Origin: an uncultured Sphingomonas sp.
GTDB taxonomy: Bacteria > Pseudomonadota > Alphaproteobacteria > Sphingomonadales > Sphingomonadaceae
Reading direction: 5' to 3'
Assembly (NCBI GenBank): GCA_913775315.1
Contig: CAJYIX010000041.1
Location: 1 to 49,199 of the forward strand
DNA length: 49,199 nt
Under the pieces are notes generated by a model, which saw only the letters and a list, made by a program, of their open reading frames with translations, was not told the origin of the DNA and did no database searches. The translations under genes and the position numbers were made by a program. Below, piece after piece: positions 44,978-49,199 of the stretch (the first letter of the stretch is position 1; every line of letters starts with the position of its first letter).

Positions 44978-45033
44978 ACGAGACTTCTCGTCTATGCTAG
45001 GCTCTTGACGGCTATTGCAATCTCGCGTTTTAT
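44978..45033 (+). promoter_or_regulatory. Integrase promoter with upstream operator
   Basis: TTGACG (45005-45010), 17-bp spacer, TTTTAT (45028-45033) form a sigma-70-like promoter ~30 bp before the integrase ATG. Upstream, ACGAGA-CT-TCTCGT (44978-44991) is a 14-bp inverted repeat suited to a small repressor. The integrase has a good ribosome-binding site (AAGGGG). Confidence 0.6.
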
Positions 45034-45063
45034 GTTGGCCGGGAAGTTGGCCAAGGGGCGGTT

Positions 45064-46386
45064 ATGCCGAAGCGCGCTAAGGAACTGACTGCAACGGCAG
45101 TCGAGAAGCTGAAGGTTGAAGGTTCGAAGAACCGGCGCATCATGGTCGGACCCGCCGATTGCGCCGGGCTGCACCTTCGAATCGAAGGCGGCACAAAGTC
45201 GTGGGCGCTACGGATCAAGGTTGGCGACAAGCGGCGCGACGTTGGCCTTGGACCCTATAACGGCAAAGTCGGCGCGACCGACGAAGAAGCGGCCAAGCTT
45301 GAAGGCTTGTCGCTTGCCGAAGCGCGGTGGAAGGCTCGCGAACTTCGCCGCACCGCACGCGAAACCGGAGTGATCGTGTCGCCTACATCGGCGAAGGTCG
45401 AAGCCGCACGCGCCAGCGTCACAGCGGCGGCTATCGAACTCGCGAAGACGAAGACGTTCCGGGAGTGCGCCGAACTCTGCATCGATGACAAGCGAGGCGA
45501 GTGGAAGAACGATAAGCACGCGAAGCAATGGGGCGCGACGCTCAAAACTTATGCCTATCCCAAGCTTGGCGCTTTGCCCGTCGCATCGATCGATCGCGGC
45601 TTAGTGCTGGACGTGCTTCGCCCAATTTGGGCGGCGAAGTCGGAAACCGCGTCACGCCTTCGCGGTCGCATCGAAACCGTGCTGAATTGGTCGAAGGTCA
45701 ACGGCTATCGCGAAGGCGACAATCCCGCTGCATGGAAGGGCAACCTAGAGCATTCGCTGTCGAAGCGGCAAAAGCTAACACGTGGGCACCATGCCGCGCT
45801 GCCCTATGCCGAGGTTGGCAGCTTCATGGCCGATCTAGCGAAGCGGGATGGCAACTCCGCCCGCGCCCTCGAATTCGCCGTCCTATGCGCGTCGCGTTCG
45901 CAGGAAGTGCGATTGGCGAAGTTCGAGGAATTTGATCTAGACGCCCACGTGTGGCGCATCCCCGCCAGCCGCATGAAGGCGGGCAAAGAGCATCACGTGC
46001 CGCTGTCCGAAGCTGCGGTTGCGATCGTGAAGGCGCAACTGGCGAAGAAGGTTCGCGGCGTCGATTACGTGTTTGCCGCACCGCGCGGCGGCGCAATGTC
46101 GGATATGGCGCTAACCGCTGTTCTGAAGCGCATGGGCCATGACGGCCTTACGCAGCACGGCTTCCGCAGCACGTTCCGCGATTGGGCAGGTGAGACGACC
46201 GCATTCCCCCGCGAAGTGATCGAACACGCATTGGCGCATCAAATCGCAGACAAGGCCGAAGCCGCCTACCAGCGCGGCACCCTGTTTCCAAAGCGCGTCA
46301 AGCTTATGGAGGAATGGGCGAAGCGTTGCGCGACGGCGGATGCGAATGGCTCGAACGTTGTAGCAATCAATCAGGTGGCAGCATGA
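45064..46386 (+). CDS. Tyrosine recombinase/integrase, P4 type (DUF4102)
   Basis: 440 residues. N-terminal DUF4102-like arm-binding domain (~1-95: LKVEGSKNRRIMVGPADCAG, WALRIKVGDKRRDVGLG), a core-binding domain (~140-230), and the catalytic domain with Arg in ASRSQEVRLAKFEEFD, HGFR in GLTQHGFRSTFRDWAGE, His in HALAHQIADKAEAAYQRG and the nucleophilic Tyr in AAYQRG. Catalyses site-specific integration and excision, typically at tRNA 3' ends. Codon use is less GC-biased than the host genes. Its stop overlaps the next ORF (ATGA). Confidence 0.95.
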   Translation: MPKRAKELTATAVEKLKVEGSKNRRIMVGPADCAGLHLRIEGGTKSWALRIKVGDKRRDVGLGPYNGKVGATDEEAAKLEGLSLAEARWKARELRRTARETGVIVSPTSAKVEAARASVTAAAIELAKTKTFRECAELCIDDKRGEWKNDKHAKQWGATLKTYAYPKLGALPVASIDRGLVLDVLRPIWAAKSETASRLRGRIETVLNWSKVNGYREGDNPAAWKGNLEHSLSKRQKLTRGHHAALPYAEVGSFMADLAKRDGNSARALEFAVLCASRSQEVRLAKFEEFDLDAHVWRIPASRMKAGKEHHVPLSEAAVAIVKAQLAKKVRGVDYVFAAPRGGAMSDMALTAVLKRMGHDGLTQHGFRSTFRDWAGETTAFPREVIEHALAHQIADKAEAAYQRGTLFPKRVKLMEEWAKRCATADANGSNVVAINQVAA

Positions 46387-46592
46387 TGATCGAAATTGAC
46401 GACTACGCCCCTCCGTCAAACAAAGGACGAAAGATTAATTCGAAAAATCGTGTGGCGCCCGAACGCGAACGGCTTCTGAACGACGCGCGAAATCTGGTCG
46501 CGATCGGCTACAAGAAAATCAACGCAGCGTATCGGCTTAATGTCGAGTCTAAGTTGAATATAAAGGCGGAAACCTTTGCTAAGTTGATCTAG
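46383..46592 (+). CDS. Small ORF coupled to the integrase, unknown function
   Basis: 69 residues, starting with MMIEIDDYAPPSNKGRKINS at an ATG that overlaps the integrase stop. The body is basic and helical (ERERLLNDARNLVAIGYKKI, NVESKLNIKAETFAKLI). No family recognised. The size, charge and coupling to int suggest a DNA-binding accessory protein. Real coding is supported by the 4-bp overlap and the same shifted composition as the element. Confidence 0.55.
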   Translation: MMIEIDDYAPPSNKGRKINSKNRVAPERERLLNDARNLVAIGYKKINAAYRLNVESKLNIKAETFAKLI

Positions 46593-46684
46593 CCGCAATT
46601 TCTGATTTGCGGGTAATTCGATTTTCTGCCGGTCGCTCCTGTGCTTCCTACGCATTGTCTATAAGACGCTACAGGAAGTCACCC

Positions 46685-46915
46685 ATGAACGACCTTTTGC
46701 GGATGCCCGACGTGCGCCGGATAAGCAGCCTTGCGCGCCCAACCATCTACCGCGATATTCGACGCGGCACGTTCCCCAAGCCGATCAAGATCGGCGCGGT
46801 TTCGGCTTGGCCCGCTGCGGAGATTGCCGCCGTGAACGCGGCTCGCATCGCGGGCAAGTCCGACGACGACATTCGGCAGCTTGTAGCCGAACTTCAGCGC
46901 CAACGCGCCGCGTAA
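46685..46915 (+). CDS. AlpA-family transcriptional regulator/excisionase-like
   Basis: 76 residues from the ATG at 46685, preceded by AGGAAG. The helix-turn-helix (RMPDVRRISSLARPTIYRDI) and RGTFPKPIKIGAVSAWPAAEI are the AlpA (PF05930) signature. P4-family AlpA proteins control integrase expression or excision. A repeat resembling the arm-site motif lies just upstream. It is followed after 25 bp by the primase-helicase. Confidence 0.88.
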   Translation: MNDLLRMPDVRRISSLARPTIYRDIRRGTFPKPIKIGAVSAWPAAEIAAVNAARIAGKSDDDIRQLVAELQRQRAA

Positions 46916-46940
46916 TCCAGCTTCAGACTTCGGGCACGTC

Positions 46941-48920
46941 ATGCAGTTGGATCGCATACCGCACGCGCTGCGGACATATCGGCAATGGGTTTGCTGGAAA
47001 CTCGAACATCGGGAAGGATCGACCAAACCGGCGAAGGTGCCCTATGCGCCACAATTTGAATGCCGGGCGAGCGTCACGGATCGCAACACGTGGGCATCGT
47101 TCGCCGAAGCCGTCGTCGCATTCGAGCGCGGGGGATATGCTGGCATCGGCTTCGTTCTCACGCCGGACGATCCGTTTTGCTTCATCGACTTTGACGACAC
47201 CGAAGGCGATGCCGAACTGTTCGGCTGGCACGAAGACGTTCACCGCATCCTGAGCACCTATTCTGAATGGTCGCCTAGCGGAACAGGCTTGCACGCCATC
47301 GTGGAAGCGAGCGTCGGACGCGGCTGTCGCGGTTCGAAACTCGAAGTCTATTCGGACGCCCGCTTTATGACGATGACGGGCAACGTCTATCACGACGCGC
47401 CGATCGCTGAACGGCAAGCGATGATCGAAAGCCTTGCCGCGTTGATACGACCCGCCACGGGATCGCACTACGGGGGCGTTGACGAACCCGAAGCGGAACC
47501 GGACGACGTAGTTCGTGAGCGCATGTTTGCCGCAGCCAATGGCGACAAGGCGCGCGATCTATACGAAGGCCGGTGGCAACAGCATCACGGATCGCAGTCT
47601 GAAGCCGACTTCGCGCTTGTCGATATCGTCGGCTTCTACAGCCGTAACCGGGCACAGGTTGCCCGGATTTTCCGCGCATCTGCGCTCGGGCAGCGCAAGA
47701 AGGCGCACCGCGAAGACTATGTGAACCGGATGCTGGCGCACGCCTTCGACAACCGTGCACCCGCAATCGACGTAACCGCAGCGATCGATAGCGCAAAGGC
47801 TGCGACCGAAGCGAAGATCGCTGCGAACGCAATCGGCTTGCCCGTGTTGAACCGCATTGCCGACGACGGAGTGCCCACAGTTGACGTTGGCACCTTCGAA
47901 GGCATGGACGTTCGCCCGCGTGAATGGCTTGTCGAAGGGCTGATACCCGCTGCCAACGTGACGCTCCTATCCGGCGACGGGGGCAGCGGCAAAAGCCTAG
48001 CTGCATCGCAGCTATGCGCCGCGTCGGTGCTTGGGCGCGGGTGGTATGGCCCGATCCCGCTGGCGAAGCGCAGCGCGCTGTTCGTAACAGCCGAAGACGA
48101 ACTTGCCGAAGTGCATCGCCGCATAGCTGATATTGCCCGCGCTGAAGGCGTATCGATGCGCGATCTAGCCGGGCTGGCGATCATGCCGCTTGCCGATCGC
48201 GACGCCCTCCTAGCCGTGCCGAACCGCGCACGGGGCACTTTGGACCCGACGCCCCTCTACGCCGTCCTTGCAGCCCGTATCGCCGCCCTGCGCCCTGCCG
48301 TCGTCGTGATCGACACGCTTGCTGACACCTTTGGCGGCAACGAAATCGATCGCGCACAAGCGCGCCAATTCATCGCAATGCTGCGACGGCTCGCTATCGA
48401 ATTTCAAACCGCAATCGTCGTGCTGTCGCACCCGTCGCAAACCGGCATGACAAGCGGAAGCGGCACGTCGGGTTCAACCGGGTGGAACAACAGCGTTCGT
48501 TCGCGGCTCTACCTGAAGCGCGATCCCGAACGGCCAAACGTCCGCACGCTCGAATTGATGAAGTCCAACTATGGCGTGATCGGAAAGCAAATCACGCTCG
48601 AATGGCAGAGCGGCGTGTTCGCAGCCGTCGCGACAGCGGAGAACCGAACTGCCCACAGGCAAGCGTCTGAAGATAATATCGATGCGCTGTTCCTCGAACT
48701 TTTGGCCGATTTGACAGCGAAGGGCCAACGCCTGTCATCGGCCTATCAGTCGAAGACGCGCTACGCACCGAAGTTGATGGCCAGCCATCCGCGCGCGAAC
48801 GGCACGAACGAAAAGGGCTTCGAGCAAGCCATGCTTCGTTTGATGGCCGCAGGTCGCATCGAAGATCATGCCGAAGTCGAGAACCGGCGTGAAACGGCGC
48901 TGCTTCGGGTGGTGCCGTGA
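46941..48920 (+). CDS. Primase-helicase (RepA-like AAA_25, with N-terminal primase-like domain)
   Basis: 659 residues. The N-terminal ~180 residues (LRTYRQWVCWKLEHREGSTK with KPAKVPYAP, TDRNTWASF, FVLTPDDPFCFIDFDDT, YSEWSPSGTGLHAIV) match the primase-polymerase-like domain found in phage and satellite replication proteins, with acidic metal ligands in DFDD. A middle helical linker with SEADFALVDIVGFYSRNRAQ follows. The C-terminal RecA-fold ATPase has Walker A GDGGSGKS (~345-352), a Walker B in VVVIDTLADTFGG and a sensor VVLSHPSQTG, as in plasmid RepA helicases. It probably initiates and unwinds at the repeat array that begins 4 bp after its stop. No strong ribosome-binding site is seen. Confidence 0.87.
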   Translation: MQLDRIPHALRTYRQWVCWKLEHREGSTKPAKVPYAPQFECRASVTDRNTWASFAEAVVAFERGGYAGIGFVLTPDDPFCFIDFDDTEGDAELFGWHEDVHRILSTYSEWSPSGTGLHAIVEASVGRGCRGSKLEVYSDARFMTMTGNVYHDAPIAERQAMIESLAALIRPATGSHYGGVDEPEAEPDDVVRERMFAAANGDKARDLYEGRWQQHHGSQSEADFALVDIVGFYSRNRAQVARIFRASALGQRKKAHREDYVNRMLAHAFDNRAPAIDVTAAIDSAKAATEAKIAANAIGLPVLNRIADDGVPTVDVGTFEGMDVRPREWLVEGLIPAANVTLLSGDGGSGKSLAASQLCAASVLGRGWYGPIPLAKRSALFVTAEDELAEVHRRIADIARAEGVSMRDLAGLAIMPLADRDALLAVPNRARGTLDPTPLYAVLAARIAALRPAVVVIDTLADTFGGNEIDRAQARQFIAMLRRLAIEFQTAIVVLSHPSQTGMTSGSGTSGSTGWNNSVRSRLYLKRDPERPNVRTLELMKSNYGVIGKQITLEWQSGVFAAVATAENRTAHRQASEDNIDALFLELLADLTAKGQRLSSAYQSKTRYAPKLMASHPRANGTNEKGFEQAMLRLMAAGRIEDHAEVENRRETALLRVVP

Positions 48921-48923
48921 AAG

Positions 48924-49016
48924 GCGCACATCATCCGCGCATGATGCGCTCATGTTCGCACATCACCCCGCGCATCATCCCGCGCATGATGCCGCCATCA
49001 CCCGCACATCATGCGC
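48924..49016. repeat. Phased palindromic repeat array, candidate replication origin
   Basis: Eight imperfect copies of CGCRCATSATSCC begin at about 48925, 48936, 48947 (weak), 48957, 48969, 48981, 48993 (short) and 49003, so the period is 10-12 bp, near one helical turn. Copy two contains the perfect palindrome GCGCATGATGCGC (48937-48949). The array directly follows the primase-helicase gene. Iteron-type origins have this placement and phasing. Confidence 0.7.
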
Positions 49017-49033
49017 CCGCAGTGTCCCCCATA

Positions 49034-49080
49034 CCCCCTAGGGGCTGTTGCCCGCCCTTTGAGGCGGGCCAGCCTAGGGT
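49034..49080. terminator. Compound hairpin next to the IS end
   Basis: An inner stem GCCCGCC/GGCGGGC encloses CTTTGA. Outside it CCCTAGG-GGCT pairs with AGCC-TAGGG with a small bulge, and CCCCTAGGGG is itself palindromic. This could terminate the primase-helicase transcript. Its right arm overlaps the presumed IS terminus. Confidence 0.55.
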
Positions 49081-49199
49081 CAGGACTCGTTGATCACAGC
49101 CAGAAGATGATGGTGGCAGCGAGGGCGACGGCGGAGAAGAAGGCGTTTGGGCACCGATCGTAGCGGGTGGCGACACGGCGCCAGTCCTTCAGACGGCCG
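49077..49199 (-). mobile_element. IS5-family (IS427-like) insertion sequence, partial
   Basis: The terminus appears to be GGGTCAGGACTCG at 49077, preceded by TA, the usual 2-bp target of the IS427 group. The 3' end of its transposase follows 5 bp or more inside. The rest lies beyond the window. Confidence 0.75.
49094..49199 (-). CDS. IS5-family transposase, C-terminal 34 codons only
   Basis: The visible C-terminus reads GRLKDWRRVATRYDRCPNAF and ends FSAVALAATIIFWL, with the stop at 49094-49096. This closely matches the end of IS5/IS427-group DDE transposases (RYDRC...FFSA...FWL). The YDR segment follows the catalytic Glu helix. The gene runs off the right edge. Confidence 0.85.
   Translation of the reverse strand, partial: GRLKDWRRVATRYDRCPNAFFSAVALAATIIFWL

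Larger units (their letters stand above)
44898..49199 (+). mobile_element. Integrated element (satellite/island-like), right end not resolved
   Basis: From the tRNA-Ser-like att sequence at 44898 the base composition drops visibly (integrase gene about 55-60% GC by eye). The gene order is tyrosine integrase, small ORF, AlpA-like protein, primase-helicase and repeat array. These are the replication and integration functions of P4-like satellites or small integrative elements, with no capsid, tail or conjugation genes in view. An IS5-family copy interrupts or borders it at 49077. The distal att copy is not inside the window, or is displaced by the IS. Confidence 0.75.

Noticed and set aside
48924-49016. 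Short repeats considered as a CRISPR array
   Set aside because: Units of ~12 bp follow each other with no spacers and are imperfect palindromes; no cas genes are present.

Overview
The window is high-GC DNA (estimated in the high 60s percent by eye) from an alphaproteobacterium, most likely a sphingomonad (Sphingomonas or a close relative). The evidence is the gene set: TonB-dependent receptors linked to tryptophan-halogenase-like flavoproteins, a GH106 alpha-L-rhamnosidase, the non-phosphorylative L-rhamnose route described for Sphingomonas, and Ferritin_2 (desiccation-related) proteins. The last 4.3 kb is visibly less GC-rich and is an integrated element.

Layout. 1-4.1 kb: end of an alpha-amino-acid ester hydrolase, a PadR regulator with a coupled membrane protein, and a secreted alpha/beta hydrolase. 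4.1-8.7 kb (minus): a Pit phosphate permease behind an unusual Nudix-DUF47 fusion, a DUF2490 outer-membrane protein, and an FAD oxidoreductase. 8.7-13.7 kb: Crp-like regulator, ECF sigma and anti-sigma with overlapping genes, divergent from two paralogous Ferritin_2 proteins and a beta-barrel protein. 13.8-15.5 kb: small membrane protein and a tri-heme cytochrome c. 15.5-29.9 kb: a rhamnoside/L-rhamnose utilisation locus that is largely broken. 29.9-36.5 kb: hybrid histidine kinase with KaiC-family ATPase, LysR, aldo/keto reductase and a secreted hypothetical protein. 36.5-44.8 kb: TonB receptor with two tandem flavin halogenases, divergent from a GH13 alpha-glucosidase, then a TfoX-like protein. 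44.9-49.2 kb: integrase, small ORF, AlpA-like protein, primase-helicase, a helically phased palindromic repeat array, and the end of an IS5-family element.

The rhamnose locus reads as a complete pathway on paper. GH106 frees L-rhamnose and RhaT imports it. An SDR dehydrogenase, a COG3618 lactonase, RhmD, a second SDR and a FAH-family hydrolase carry it to pyruvate and L-lactate, and LldD oxidises the lactate. An IclR regulator sits between the two divergent arms, with a palindrome filling its promoter spacer. However, rhmD is reduced to its first ~60 codons by a deletion that also removed the start of the FAH gene. The second SDR, the lactonase, rhaT and a small membrane gene each carry a frameshift. 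The GH1 glucosidase has a frameshift and an amber stop. A second deletion removed the 5' ends of a divergent TonB receptor and cupin. Genes outside 15.5-29.9 kb show no such lesions. This looks like recent decay of one catabolic locus; assembly error is the main alternative and could explain some of the single-base shifts.

The element at the right end carries a 14-nt match to a tRNA-Ser 3' end, 10-bp tandem repeats resembling integrase arm sites, a primase-helicase, and a ~90-bp array of CGCRCATSATSCC units phased at 10-12 bp. This is a satellite-like layout with a candidate replication origin and is the best candidate for an undescribed system here.
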